A stretch of 64,000 bases of DNA, from assembly GCA_018398575.1 (NCBI GenBank), contig JAGTXZ010000018.1:2294001-2358000 (forward strand). The letters are read 5' to 3'. Made by a program: the position numbers and the translations under genes. Origin of the DNA: Ampelomyces quisqualis. Lineage: Eukaryota > Ascomycota > Dothideomycetes > Pleosporales > Phaeosphaeriaceae. How positions within the stretch are numbered: the stretch's first letter is position 1; each line of letters opens with the position of its first letter. Positions 35,156 to 46,713 of this stretch are shown in pieces. Under the pieces are notes generated by a model. That model saw nothing but the letters and a program-made list of their open reading frames with translations. It was not told the DNA's origin and did no database searches.

Positions 35156-36190
35156 TTAGGCTTTCGCTCTCGCTCGAACAGCCCTCTCCAAAAAGCCGCC
35201 TAGATCATCAAATCCAACTCTGCCTCCATTCTTCGCAGCAAAAGCCTCGGCATCCCTGAATGCTCGTGCCATAATATCCTCATCCACTCTGACCAACCAT
35301 CCATCGCCCGTGATCATGACCTTACTGCCCTGCGTTGACAACTGAGCCATCAATCCACTCGCCTTTACCAATCTAACAACCCACATCCTATCCTTGCCCT
35401 CCCTCCTCCCTTCCTCTAGCAAGTCCACACATGCCCGCTGCGTGACCTCCCTGCGCACTCTACTCACCACGCGTTCCCGTCGCTCATTCTCCTCCTCCGC
35501 TTCCCTGCGCTCTTCTTCCTTGCGCTTCAGCCTCTCCTCGCGCGCCTTGGCCGCAATGCCCGCTTCTATTCTCGCCCTGCGCTCCCGCTCAGCAGCTAAT
35601 TCCGCCTCACGCTCCTCAGCACCTTCTTGCTCCCGTAGCCGCCGCAGCTCAGCCTCCTGCCGATGGAACTCGTGGTATGCGCGTCGCTGGTCCTTGCGCG
35701 CGAGGGACTTTGCTTTCTTTGCGCCGACAGTGCGATTTGCCGGGGTTGGGCGCGGGGCGTTTGGGTGTGGATTCGCGGCACCGGCGGCAAAGGGGTCAGC
35801 GTCGTGCGGCTGGGGGAGGGGCGGTGCTTGGGCGTTTTGGGTGGCGAAGGGCGGGGTGGGCGCGTGGGGAGGCGGGTTGGGTTCCTCTTCGTCGTCGGAG
35901 GGTTGGAGGACGAGGCGTTCGTCTAGGGGTGGGTCTTCGCGCTGCGCAATGGGCTGTTCTTGATCTGGTCGCATTCCGAGTTGGCGTATGTCTTCATTTC
36001 CTACTGGGCCGTTTGTTGCGTTGTCTTGGTGTTGTCGGCGGTGGTACCATTCTGCGATTTGGGGGGCGAAGTACAGTGTTCCACAAAGCACGGCTGCGTG
36101 TATGAGATCTTGTGCAATGGGCGTTCCAGGTTTTGTGAACGGTAAGAGCAAGTTGAGGAGGGATACCGGGAGCGCAAGGAGTGCGCCCAT
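35156..36190 (-). CDS. membrane-anchored coiled-coil protein, unknown function
   Basis: Intronless, 344 aa. It begins with two hydrophobic stretches (MGALLALPVSLLNLLLP and LIHAAVLCGTLYFAPQI), so it is probably anchored in a membrane, followed by a Pro/Asp-rich spacer (PSDDEEEPNPPPHAP). A long, very charged Glu/Arg helix (about residues 165-250; REERLKRKEEERREAEEE) follows, and then a compact C-terminal region with predicted alpha/beta character (VRLVKASGLMAQLSTQG, VMITGDGWLVRVDEDI). No family was recognised. The strong codon bias and good ATG context support a real gene. It is convergent with RPS5. Confidence 0.75.
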   Translation of the reverse strand: MGALLALPVSLLNLLLPFTKPGTPIAQDLIHAAVLCGTLYFAPQIAEWYHRRQHQDNATNGPVGNEDIRQLGMRPDQEQPIAQREDPPLDERLVLQPSDDEEEPNPPPHAPTPPFATQNAQAPPLPQPHDADPFAAGAANPHPNAPRPTPANRTVGAKKAKSLARKDQRRAYHEFHRQEAELRRLREQEGAEEREAELAAERERRARIEAGIAAKAREERLKRKEEERREAEEENERRERVVSRVRREVTQRACVDLLEEGRREGKDRMWVVRLVKASGLMAQLSTQGSKVMITGDGWLVRVDEDIMARAFRDAEAFAAKNGGRVGFDDLGGFLERAVRARAKA

Positions 36191-36474
36191 CGTTATGCAG
36201 GGGCTCTGAGAGGTCGCTATTGAATGTTTGGAAGACTGAGGCCGTAAAGATAGTGTTACTTGGCAAGTTTATGTAGTTGAGTCCAATAGGCGTGTGGGTG
36301 GCATGAGTGAGGAATTCGGTGATGCATCAGACTAATCCTCGTGTGTGCTAGCGTCGATCTTGACGATGATCTATTCAATCCTTCCACGCCTCCCCTTCGT
36401 GCATTCATCTTAGTCATCAATCCAACATGCCATACATTGCTAGATACAGGCAGTAAATTGACTCCTTGTAAGAT

Positions 36475-37002
36475 TTAAGTTGCACGCACTGCTACTCGTT
36501 TCTTGACCTCGAAGCCTTCTGCATCAGTAGACAAGCTGAGCCCACGCCTGTCCAGCTCGCGAAACAGCTCCTGATTCTGCGATTCGTCCTACAGTCAGTT
36601 CTGAAGCCACCCCATGATTGGCATGCTGATACTCTCAAGCCACTTTGATCTACTCTTCACGTGGCCCCAGTTCTCGTGGTCAAAGATCTGGAACACGAAA
36701 ACAAAGATGCTTTGTGGATGTTCGCTTACGCATACCACAAGTGTGCAAGCCTTCGGATTTTATGGCCACCGTTTCAGTCACCTGTCCATTTTGGTCCAGC
36801 TGGATGTTACTCCGTACACAGTGCTGACGACGAAGACAACACCATCGAGTAAGTCGATAAGAGTGCTGGAGGGGAGTTGGAACAATGGGCGTAAGTCCTC
36901 GGCCGTAATGTCAAGATTCATCCGGACAGTAAAAACGGCGAGATGACAACGCGCGCCAACGGCATCTTTGGACTGTCTGCTTGCTGATGCCTGATGCGAC
37001 AT
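36475..37002 (-). CDS. putative small three-exon gene, unknown function
   Basis: Proposed model (minus strand): exons 37002-36782, 36709-36661 and 36588-36475, two 72-nt introns, 127 aa. None of the pieces is long alone, but joined they read MSHQASASRQS, MNLDITAEDLRPLFQLP, LLDGVVFVVSTVYGV, FVFQIFDHENWGH and ELFRELDRRGLSLS, which are protein-like. The second intron is uncertain: without it the frame ends 19 residues into it (SKWLESISMPIMGWLQN) and still looks protein-like. There is no homologue I recognise. The first junction uses an aag acceptor. Treat as a hypothesis; transcript evidence would decide. Confidence 0.35.
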
Positions 37003-37932
37003 GAGCTGCGAAACCTTGATGACGATTATATGTAAGCCATCATTGATCCATGCTCATCGCAAGCCTTCCGCAAAGAATTAGACATGGGCAAGCGACTGCG
37101 AATACAGTATGTAGCCCGTTGTGACGTTGAGTGGCGTTTTGGGCTGAATATCGGTACCACGGGGAAAGCGCTGTATTAGTTCCCATGGTAATATCCTCCA
37201 AAAGCACAGAAAAGGCTTTCTAAAGCTTACAGCAGCTAGATACAAGCTAAGAGATTTGAGCGAAGCAGCTCTAAATATCATGTTGCTGCTTATCCTAGAG
37301 ATAATATCTCGTGTTTTCTACCCTACGAAAGCTTCGCGAGAAAACACGCTCTTAGGGGTGCTCTAGCCCTCCAATTTCTATCTAGAAGTTGATCTAATAC
37401 AGCGTTTTGACGGTGAGGAGCCTAACGTTAAACGGCAGCCCCGCAATATTGTTAACCTGAACTAATGTGTTAGTAGATCCGATAAATACCGGTGTATCGG
37501 ACATATCGCTCTCCTAGCTTAACGACATAACAGGCTTACTGTGTACTGGGCCCACCGGCGACGTCGTCGTGTTGCAAGCAACAAGCAATCCGGACTTTTC
37601 GAAAAACCGCTGGGCCCGAGTACCCTGCGTGGAGCAGCGTAATGGCCCTGTATCACCGCGATGATGGACTAGAATTGCGGAAGTTTTGATGCAGACCAGC
37701 GAGAGATCAGACATCCGACCCTATTACGTGCGTTGCTCACAATGTTATAAAGGGGCAGAATGGGAGCTCAATAACAACACTGCACACCCATCTCATCACT
37801 ACTGAGTGCTACTTCTTCCGCATCTACTTGACACGAATTTGTCGAGACAATTTTTGTTCTTGGGGCATCATTTCTCCCAGGGTCTAAACTCCCGACATCA
37901 CCTTCGCCCCTTGGCAATTGTACCATACAATC
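37003..37932. other. intergenic with AT-rich repeat relic
   Basis: Bases about 37190-37330 are AT-rich with short inverted segments (TATCTCGTGTTTTC / GCGAGAAAACACG) and resemble a short degraded transposon end. The final part is the promoter of the carotenoid-oxygenase gene. No coding sequence is seen. Confidence 0.4.
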
Positions 37933-39622
37933 ATGGTAGCAAAACTCGATTGGCCAAACGATGGTGGGTTCGATACCACGTACGAGGAACAGAAACCCAT
38001 CGAGCTCATAGTCAAGGGAACCATTCCAAGATATGCAGCTGGAGTCCTGTGTGAGCATCTAAGTCAACGCTCAGTCTGCTATGATCTGCTGACCTCTTAT
38101 GCTAGATCGGACCGGCCCTCTCGGTTATAAGGCCGAAACCGATAAAGGGACGACCTGGGCTGCGAGGCACTGGTTTGATGGATTCTCATGCGTTCATCGA
38201 TTTCAAATCGACTTCCCAGATTCCGATGGCGCAGCAAAGGTTCAGTATAGGTCTCGACGTACTGTTGACGAGTATCTTGAAATGGTCAGAACTTCGGGCA
38301 AGCTCGATGCGATGACGTTCGCTTCGAAAAGAGACCCATGTGAGAGCTTCTTCAAAAAAGTCATGGGCATGTTCTACTCCTCGCCTGACTTCTACAACAT
38401 AGGCGTCACTCTGTCGATAAACATGCCTGGGGGAGGTGCACAAGGACTCGGGAAGCCTTCAGTCAATGGTCATACCAATGGAATCCAGACGCTTCATGCT
38501 AAGACAGACGCTCCGCAAGTGAAGAATATCGATCCGGAAACTCTCGAACCGCGGGGTATAGCTGAACAAGATTCGCTTCATCCTAAGCTGGTGGGCGAGT
38601 TCTCTGCGGCGCACGCCAAGTCCGACCCCATCACCGGCGACCTTTACAATTTCAACCTCAAGATGGGTCGGCCGGGAACATACCGCATTTTTTGCAATTC
38701 GGCGTCAACTGGCGAGACTATTATACTCGCTACCTTCGCAGGCGAGCCAGCGTACATTCACTCTCTCTTTCTCACGAAGAACTATGTCATCCTCTGCGTC
38801 TGGAATAGCCATGTCTCATGGGGCGGCCTGTCTCTTCTATACCACAAAAATGTTCTCGACGCCATCTCGCCATTCGATCCATCCTCCCACGCGAGCTGGT
38901 ACGTTGTAGACCGAAAAAATGGCAAAGGACTCGTTGCAACATACCAAAGTCTCCCATTCTTCAGCTTTCATTCTATCAATGCTTGGGAAGAGCCAAACGC
39001 CACCGACCCAACCAAGACAGATATCATCACCGAGTTGAGCATGTTCGAGAACACCGACGTCATGCATCGCTTTTACTACGACAACCTCGTTTCTTCCATC
39101 GCTGAGCCTGAGTATGCTGGCAAAAAGCGGCTGTCGTGTCTTCCGATGCAAGCTCAATTCCGTCTCGCGAGTGTAGAATCAGCTGCGGGGAGGAAGACGC
39201 CGATGCCTGCTGAACTTCTCTTCCAAGCCGACAAGATGAAGTCGATGGAACTTCCCACCATCAACCCGCGCTATCTGACCAAGCGTCATCGCTTCAGCTA
39301 CGGCTGTGCAGACCGCCTGAAATCTTCCTTCATGGACGGCCTCGTCAAGTTCGACAACATTACGCAGCAGTCGATCTTCTGGGAAGAGAAGGGACATACG
39401 CCCGGCGAAGCAATATTTGTCGCTGATCCCAATGGTACGGCGGAAGATGATGGCGTGTTGTTGTCTGTGGTCTTGGATGGGTATGTGGATAAGAGTTACT
39501 TATTGGTACTCGATGCGAGGAATTTGAAAGAAATGGGCAGAGCGGAGATGCTGGGACCGATGAGCTTTGGTTTTCATGGCGCGTACAAGGCGAATGAGAC
39601 AATGTATGGTGGAGATGTATAA
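37933..39622 (+). CDS. carotenoid oxygenase family protein (RPE65/stilbene-cleaving type)
   Basis: Model: exons 37933-38050 and 38106-39622, 55-nt intron, 544 aa. The intron joins AAGVL-Y-RTGPLGY in frame. Non-haem iron(II) dioxygenases of this family cleave a double bond in carotenoids or stilbenoids and hold iron by four histidines; candidates are seen in the expected order: AAHAKSDPITGD, YIHSLFLT, FFSFHSINAWEE, and FGFHGAY near the C-terminus. The family block EAIFVADPNGTAEDDGVLLS is also present. The start MVAKLDWPND follows a weak context but is the first ATG in frame. There is no signal peptide. Fungal members include carotenoid and resveratrol or lignostilbene cleavage enzymes; the substrate cannot be assigned, but no carotene biosynthesis genes are nearby, which slightly favours a stilbene-type role. 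Confidence 0.92.
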
Positions 39623-39780
39623 ACGGTCCAACTTGTTGATCTGAATTAGTGTTGCAGCGCATTGTGCGGGTTTCTGACATATTTTTAGACGGCATGTTGA
39701 GCGATTCGATAGTATACACATCTCCATCACTTCCTGGACCATCTCAACCCAAGCATCCCCTTTATATCCAAAACCTGCTT

Positions 39781-40070
39781 TCAAAACCACAGCTTCTCAA
39801 CGTACTCTCTTTTGGCACGGATCTTCCGTGGTCCTGGTACTTTCACAGGTGTCCTCACCAACCTCAGCACCCTCTCGTTCCTTTCCTTGCGTTTATTTTC
39901 CTGGCCTCCTTTTCCTGCCTTTCCCGCTCACTCCTCCAATGTCGCTTGAGGTCTTACTCAGCATGAAGTATATCAGATCCGTCCAGTTTTCCACAGGAGC
40001 GGTAACGACCCACAAGTGCTTCAACGTCGCCCGTGTCTTTGCACAGTTTTTCGCGAGAGCAGTTGAACAT
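39781..40070 (-). pseudogene. eroded C2H2-like zinc-finger gene remnant
   Basis: Minus-strand translation from an ATG at 40070 gives MFNCSREKLCKD and then RYRSCGKLDG, followed after an in-frame TAA by DLKRHWRSERERQ and a basic coiled tail. A one-base frame change then continues as RVLRLVRTPVKVPGPRKIR to a stop at 39781. Cys spacing and DLKRHW resemble fungal C2H2 fingers. One stop and one frameshift within 300 bp indicate a pseudogene, or alternatively sequencing errors. No intron of normal size removes the stop. The family call is tentative. Confidence 0.4.
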
Positions 40071-41113
40071 GTTAAAGACCACTCCATCAATGCTGCATGT
40101 GAAAATTTCTCTTTTGCGAACATCGAGCGAGTGTTTCTCTCAGGGCGTTGAGGGCGAGTGGCTGGGTTTATGTACACTAGTAGTGGTAGCTTCTAAGAAT
40201 AGACCTGCATGTCAAAGAATGGTGTTTTACTACGGGAAACATTCATGGCATCAGGTGTGGCAACACTTAATCGATGCGTCGAACTTGGAAGTGATGTTTT
40301 CTCATTCAAGCTGTAGTGAAATACTAGACTAACGAAGAAATGCATATTAGACCGATCTAAATCATAGTCGTGATGAGCAGAAACAAAAGAACTGTTTAAT
40401 TGAGCAGCTTATTCGCTTTTATGTTGCTATACATGCTTCAGGATTTCGGGGTTGAAAGGAAAGTGCAACAAGATAATGTAATTGACAGCCCAATCAAACT
40501 TCGATCTCGCGACTTCTCCTGTCGCTAACTGAATGCAGGCATCGGAATCTGGGCTCTCGAGAAATTCGGTTCTGCATGAAAATGTCTGCAAAAAGACAAG
40601 GGAGAACTCAAACCGCTATGTACGTTGACGGAAGAATTTCGAGGCCTTGAGTCTTCGACCTTGACAAAGAGTTCTCGGCACAGATTCGATGTTGTGACGC
40701 AACCGAAAGATGACACACGTTTAATTTGAGTCACGAAGACGGGTACGATAACTCCCAAAGTCGCTCAAGGCGCATGTATATACTTGTGTCATTCGGGCTA
40801 AGAGCCTGTCTGGATCACGATGGATCTTGCGCAAGGTACGTGTTGTCTTGTGCATTGGAAGTGTTGCCTCAGACGCCTCACGTTTTGTCATAAAATCCCG
40901 GGACAGAGACGATATAAAGGAATGAGTGACATCTTTCGCGTCATGACTGCTCGCGGTAACATAAATACCAGACACACGATTATGAACCTGTGTAGCGTTG
41001 TTTCAATGCCGAGGTGGATGTGGTACATCACAAATTACAATCGCAGAGAAGTGACATGAAATTGATATTCCTTAATCTAATTATCACTATTCTGGATCGA
41101 AAACATTTTGCAT
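40071..41113. other. intergenic, nothing recognised
   Basis: 1 kb without coding, RNA or repeat signal that I can support. Confidence 0.45.
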
Positions 41114-41521
41114 TCAACCAAGAAAAGTCATATCGACACATACAATCCAAGTGGTATGCCTTTCTGGAAGAGGGAGAGTGGTGTGATTGAATGCCTTGCC
41201 TTTAAAGTAACCTTTGTACTCCTTCAAATTTTTGGCATCGCCGTCGTCAACTTCTCTGAAAATGATGTAATGAGTAGGAGTGGTGCATTCGTCGCTTGAT
41301 TCAAGGCAAGAGCATCTGCTACGGGCCGGTATCTCGCTTAACAACACTGCAAGACCTCCGCTCACAGGAAGGTTCTTGAGATCGTCTACGCTGAAAGTGC
41401 TGTCCAGCTGAGCTCTCACCTGAGGCGCTATTACAGGTCGTATGGTGAAGGTCATCTCCGCTGATCGTGGTTTCTCGCGGGCCAGGTCTTCTGGGGAGAG
41501 CGTAGGTACTTGTAGACTCAT
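41114..41521 (-). CDS. small hypothetical protein (135 aa)
   Basis: Single frame MSLQVPTLSPEDLARE to a stop at 41114. No signal peptide or membrane segment. It includes SGGLAVLLSEIPARSRCSC and THYIIFREVDDGDAKNLKE, which look like a small alpha/beta protein, and four cysteines. No family was recognised. The start is preceded by an AT-rich spacer that could be a promoter. Length and composition are above random expectation, but no homology is claimed. Confidence 0.45.
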   Translation of the reverse strand: MSLQVPTLSPEDLAREKPRSAEMTFTIRPVIAPQVRAQLDSTFSVDDLKNLPVSGGLAVLLSEIPARSRCSCLESSDECTTPTHYIIFREVDDGDAKNLKEYKGYFKGKAFNHTTLPLPERHTTWIVCVDMTFLG

Positions 41522-42094
41522 GTTTCGACTTGGTTATCGTGGAAGTTGTTGAAGAAGCAATAGCGAAATAAAGGGGATTTTATAAGACTCTAGCAGTACT
41601 CAACTGTTGAGTCATTGGTCGGCGGACATACAAGGAATGACGAGGCACAAGATCGTAATCCGACATGTCAAACTGGAAGAGTAAAATTGGAGTCATTCGT
41701 GCGCGGAATTGGACACGGAAGAGTAATTAAGAAGCACACTTCATGTGACCTCATGGCACTTAATTTGGCACTACTGCTCAAGGACTATAATGCCTCACCA
41801 GTTGTGAGGACATTCTCAAAATGCAAATGGCATCGCAGAATCGCCGCGAATATCGAGAGATTCAAATGGAATGCCCAGCCTTCTGAGCCTCTATTATCGC
41901 TTTTGTGGTCAGTATCTCACACCCAACAACTTTTCGGTACGGCACTTTGGGTCCTAGAAGGATACAAGATGGTGAATGTTTACACAGTAAGCCTCAGGTC
42001 TCCCCGAGAGACTTGATTACACAACAGGGAATAAATTGCGTGATCTGCAAATTTTAACTTGACATCCACAACTCGCAACAAAAGCACTTTGACG
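41522..42094. other. intergenic, nothing recognised
   Basis: About 0.6 kb. A 133-residue open frame on the plus strand (41615-42016) has no recognisable features and was not called. Confidence 0.4.
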
Positions 42095-42528
42095 ATGGAC
42101 ACTACCATAGATATCCCATCTTTCTTCGCCAACGACGTAGATGGTCTAAGCGACACGCACTATTCAGACCATGGCGAGGATTGCGAAAACTACAGAGAAA
42201 TCAGTTTAGCCAATTTTAGCGATGCGAGTGTCGGCAGCAACATCTCGCTCATGGCTGTTGTCAAGAGTGCTCATGGCTGTTGTCAAGAGTAAGAAGTGGA
42301 GCCACGTCTTCTATGAAGGGCGTTTTTACGCCTGGCTACACACTCAAGTTGAAACTGCAGACACTACTAGGGAGAGTTGAGAGCGGAGATGCGTCTCTTG
42401 ATGTTGGAGACTCGCCTTTTGACGATTTAAAGCAAGAATTACACGAGTTGAAGGGCTGGAGTGAAGGGGAGGTCTGGTCAACGCAGGAGCAGATCAAGGG
42501 TTGTAACAAGCGTGGGCTGAAGCGCTGA
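42095..42528 (+). pseudogene. possible small gene disrupted by a 22-bp tandem duplication
   Basis: A frame starting MDTTIDIPSFFANDVDG reads as an acidic small protein until a perfect 22-bp tandem duplication (42247-42268 and 42269-42290) shifts it into a stop. After the duplication, two other frames look protein-like: HVFYEGRFYAWLHTQVE in the frame the first part would have with one copy, and DDLKQELHELKGWSEGEVW further on. I cannot produce a splice model that joins them. Family unknown; it may be a decayed gene. Confidence 0.3.
42247..42290. repeat. perfect 22-bp tandem duplication
   Basis: Two identical adjacent 22-mers beginning GCTCATGGCTG. The length is not a multiple of three, so it shifts any frame crossing it. 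Confidence 0.95.
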
Positions 42529-42746
42529 CCGCATCAGGATCAGGATAATAATGCAGTGACGGTCGATGGCGGGCTCGCGACGATTAAATCTTTCGAATTA
42601 CGCTCCATGATCAAACAATGCCCGGGCTGCTATGGCTACTGCGAGGACATGTCAGATAGACTTCTGCTATACTCGCCTGAGTCAAAATACAAAAAAAGAA
42701 ATTGCAACTATATCATGTTCCCCAAAAGTTAAACAATGACTGAGCG

Positions 42747-44504
42747 CTATACTGAACGACCGCGTGGTGCGCCGTCAAGCTTGAAATATCCAGGCTGTAA
42801 CTTCTGAAACACCCCCCTAGGGTCGTACTTCTTCGAGATCAACTTCAGCTTTTCCTTATTCGCTGCTCCGTAACCTGCGATGGCATCTTGCCATGGGCTC
42901 GCATAATTCATGTAGAGGTACGGCGATGCCTTGCCCTTAGCTGCAGCCGCAGCAAGCACACGGTTCTTGACTTTCTCGGAAAACTTGTTGATCCTGCCGT
43001 CGTCTGCGCTCTGTATCCATTTGCAAGCAATGAGTATGTTCATCAGGGGGCCATCCTGCGCGCCCAGGCCAAGCGCATTACCTCCCCTTTGTGCCATCAG
43101 TTCGAGGATAGGTTCCGTGATGACCTGGAGTGAGATGGCTGGAAGAATGCCTTCAGCATCAACAATTGCAGGAAGCTCCTCGAAGAAGATGTCTTTGGCT
43201 GCGGTAGCTAAGCTCTCGTCTAGCTTGACTGTCCACGTCCAGAAACTCTGGCGGAGACCGTTGCCGGTTGCAGGGCCATCGAGAAGTGCAGTAAGCTCCG
43301 CCAAACTTCGGATAGCCGTTTGATCCGCGAGCGCGCCTTGAATGGCATTGTATTCTGCGAATATCGAAGCGTTTGCGATGGGGTCTGCATATTCCAGCTC
43401 GACTTGAGCCAGTTGTCCCAACTGAGGGCCTCCATAACCGAAAGACAAGATCTGATGTGCCTTCCCGTCTTGCTTTGCATTCACCCCGAGATTGTAGTAG
43501 GCCTTGATCAGCGCGGCAAATTCGGTGGCCATGTAGGTGCGCATACCACCCCACATTGTAGGCTCTCTTGGAAAGGCTGCTACGGTAAATTGCGTGACAA
43601 GACCGAAGTTGTTTCCCCCGCCGCGCAAAGCCCAATACAAGTCGGCATGAGACTTCTCGCTGACAGTAAGGATTCTACCAGATGCTGTCACAAGTTCGTA
43701 CGATAGAACGTTATCACAAGCAAGCCCGTACATGCTGGAGAAGTATGAAATACCTGGAGATGTCATTAGCTGTATCCGGTACCATGCGGCAGAGATACCT
43801 ACCACCTCCAAGAGTCAGGCCACCAACGCCAACGCTAGCGACCTAGTTTTACGTTAGACCAAGTTGAACATATAATTCAAGTGACTCACTCTACCACCAA
43901 CGATAGTCACGTTGTATTTCTCTAGCGCAGTATAGATGTCGTACCAGGTGTGGCCGGGCTGGAACGATACAGTCTTCTTGTCGCGCGATACGGATATTTT
44001 TGTCAGGCTCTCGAAGTTGATGGTGACCCCGCCCATGATGTTCGATCCGCCAGGCACTGCAGAGTGCCCGCCACTCTTTGCAGCGAAAGGGCATTGCGTT
44101 AGTCGCGAAAGAAGGATCGAAGTGGAAACAGCTCGTGCATCTCTAGGCCTGAAGACACAACGAGGTGCAATCTCCCGTTGCTGAGCAGACCAGAGATTGT
44201 CGATAAAGGCTTTGTATGCCGGTTCTGGTTGCGTGTCGACTTGATTGTCGCCGAAGATAAGTCTCAAAGAGTTGCACTGCAATGAAACTCAGTGAGTACA
44301 TCCTAGAACAGCTCATGACTGGCTACTTACCGTCGTTCTGCAACCATTGGAGAATGACCGTTCTTCCATAGACGAAAGCTGAGGAATTTCAGAAGCATCG
44401 ACTCCATTTTCAAGAAGCGCTGCGGTTATGTTGAAGTCTGTAGGCTCGAAAACCTGCGACAGACCGCCCACGGCTAGCAATGTGGCAAAAGCTGCTGTTC
44501 TCAT
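42747..44504 (-). CDS. secreted BBE-type FAD-linked oxidase
   Basis: Model (minus strand): exons 44504-44331, 44276-43890, 43842-43803 and 43753-42747; introns of 54, 47 and 49 nt; 535 aa. A signal peptide (MRTAAFATLLAVGGLSQV) precedes the PCMH-type FAD domain: CVFRPRDARAVSTSI, then KSGGHSAVPGG with His near residue 129 in the position of the covalent flavin histidine, and VGGRVASVGVGGLTLGGG across two splice junctions. The second covalent position, a Cys in berberine-bridge enzymes, is replaced here (RVASVG), so single-point attachment is expected. The C-terminal BBE domain is present (YLYMNYASPW, GAANKEKLKLISKKYDPRGVF). Such oxidases act on sugars, alkaloids or secondary-metabolite intermediates; the substrate is unknown. 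The tiny 40-nt third exon is required for the conserved glycine-rich block. Confidence 0.93.
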
Positions 44505-46005
44505 CGTCGGTTCTCTTGTCTATCGTCCAGAAAGCGTACTGAGATACAAAAAGTGTTGCAGAATATATGAAAAGCAAGATGGAGTGTGCTGTGAAAAATA
44601 CTGCAATGTTATAGCTCCGCCCTGCCCGTACCGACGGCACCTTGTCCATGTAGGTAAGAAATGACCCGTAGGCCATACAAGATAGACTCAACAGCATCTT
44701 GCACTCGAGCATTTCCTATAATTCGACTTGCATATACGACATGGCTCGACCGCGCGGCTACTTGGCTTTGGGTCCCCTTTTGGACGATTGCACGGCTAGC
44801 GCCACAGGCATTAAGGCCTCCAACTTGCCAAGATCATTTCGCGTACCCATTGCAGTAGAGTGGAATGCAGGCAGGGATGGTGTTGATGCTGTAATGTACA
44901 GACGCTGTAAGCAACACCTAGATCAGGAAGGCGTGTTTGACCTGGCCTCTGGGTGATTATCTACTTACGGCTTGCGATCGAGCTCTCGCGAGCACTGGTA
45001 AATGATGATCTGGAATGCAGTCGGCCTACCGATATCCGGACACCGGTAATCCCAAGGTCACAGGCGGCGCAATATATCGAGCAGCACGGGGGGTCCAGGG
45101 TTGGCCAAAATGAGCGAATTTGCTCCGTACGCATCAATTAAAATCTTGCGGAGATTTTGGTCCGTCTCCGTCAAACCACGCCGCAATCCGTCGCTTATTC
45201 GAACCCAGCGTTCGAGCCATATCAACACGTTGCCTTACTCGGGCCTACTGGTGTCTTCGAAAAATCTCAGGAGATTGCTCGAGCGAAGGCTTGTTGCTTG
45301 AACGAGCGCCGGTTCTGAGGATCGAGCAATGGATGGCACATGACGTCATCGGCCTCCATATGTCTGGTGTCTGGTGTCTCAGATTCACGCACGTCGTCAA
45401 CCATAATACTCGCACAGCACACGTCGTTTCGTTGAATCTATCGCTAAGAGCTTGTCCCTCCATAGAAGGGACGTTCCTATATCGTTGGAGGCCATATCTG
45501 CTGTCTCACCGCTCATTTCAAGCCACCCAGCTCGCAGCGACTCACCGATAAGTCATCGCTTCAAAACTGCCATTCATATTCAGTCTTTCGAGCCAATTAA
45601 GTACCCTTTCCTCCTGAGCCTGATTTGTGTTGCAAGCTCGATCATGCGCGGTCCGCGTGCTTGACGGGCCACACAAGCCACGTCAACGCCACGACTCAGG
45701 TGCTTACGGCCTTACAAGTCTCCGCCAAGGCACATTCCCATCTTCCTGTTTCCAACTTTCCACCATGCCTAAATCTCGTAGCTCGCCCGTCTCCATGCCA
45801 CTGGTGACAGTGCGGCTCATCCGTGCTGCATGATGCGTTGGACAAAGCTTAAGATCGTCACTGCTTTTCCTTCACATCCAGCGCTCCACCTTTTGACATC
45901 TCCAGGTTCTCTGCTTCGAATTCAACCTACTTCAGGGCCTTCACTTCGCATTCAAAATCGTATACTGTAGTCTGGAACCTTGTCGCCAAATCCAAATCTA
46001 TCACA
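44505..46005. other. intergenic, nothing recognised
   Basis: 1.5 kb; short frames only. The region is not AT-rich. The right end presumably held the promoter of the GPI-protein-like gene. Confidence 0.45.
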
Positions 46006-46713
46006 ATGTCTGCATTGCTCTATGCTGCGCTGCTCGCTACCGCGGCCAAAGCCGCCAACATAACAACATCACTATGGCTTCCTGGCGCTGGGAATGCGAA
46101 TCAGACATTCGTTGGATCTGGCATTAAAACAGAATGGCGACCAGACTGTTGTTGCTTTGGCTTTCGCCAGCGCTCTCAAGTACGCCAGATTACTTCCGCA
46201 GCGCCCCAGACCAAGTCACGATCGGAGGAACCACATTTGTCGCATACAATGTGAGCACGACTGACATGGAGGGGCCTAGCGCTGCAACCGTCACCATCGA
46301 ACTGGAATGTAGGCGGCCGCACATTGAGCACGCTTGGCGCAAACAGCGTACTTGCAGATGTTTGTTCAGGATTGTCGGTCGCATCACTTCCTGAATACTG
46401 CGCCCCATCAAACTTCGAGCAGATTCAAACCTTCAGAGGAGAATCGCAGTACTACATCAACAATTATCCTCTCGTCATAACCGCCGGCACGGAAAAGTTG
46501 GGCGCATCTGCAGCTGTAGCGCCAAGCGCAGGCAGCGCGCCAGTAACGGGTGTTGCGGCTGGATCAGCAAAAACTGATGGCGCAGCAGCTTCTCAACCTG
46601 GCTCTAGAGGCCCAGGTCCTGCTGAACAGTCTGCTGCCGCTGCTGCGCCATTGAGAACCATGGTGCCTGCTATGGCTGGCCTTGGTGCAGCCGTCGGCGC
46701 GTTCTTCTTATAG
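46006..46713 (+). pseudogene. GPI-anchored cell-wall protein-like gene with frameshifts
   Basis: The first frame gives a signal peptide (MSALLYAALLATAAKAAN) and TTSLWLPGAGNANQTFVGS, typical of small fungal GPI proteins. Coding character then moves between frames: NGDQTVVALAFAS, then APDQVTIGGTTFVAYNV, then STLGANSVLADVCSG. The final frame ends in a Ser/Ala/Gly-rich spacer and a hydrophobic tail (MVPAMAGLGAAVGAFFL), as expected for a GPI signal. Three frame changes within about 200 bp cannot be explained by introns of normal length (candidates are 22 nt or out of phase). Either the gene is a recent pseudogene or the sequence contains indel errors. Confidence 0.6.

Noticed and set aside
41615..42016. 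133-codon plus-strand open frame
   Set aside because: No domain, no conserved pattern, ordinary composition and no supporting context.
45190..45220. TTCGAACCC string suggestive of a tRNA gene
   Set aside because: No matching D-arm, anticodon stem or acceptor stem was found at proper spacing.
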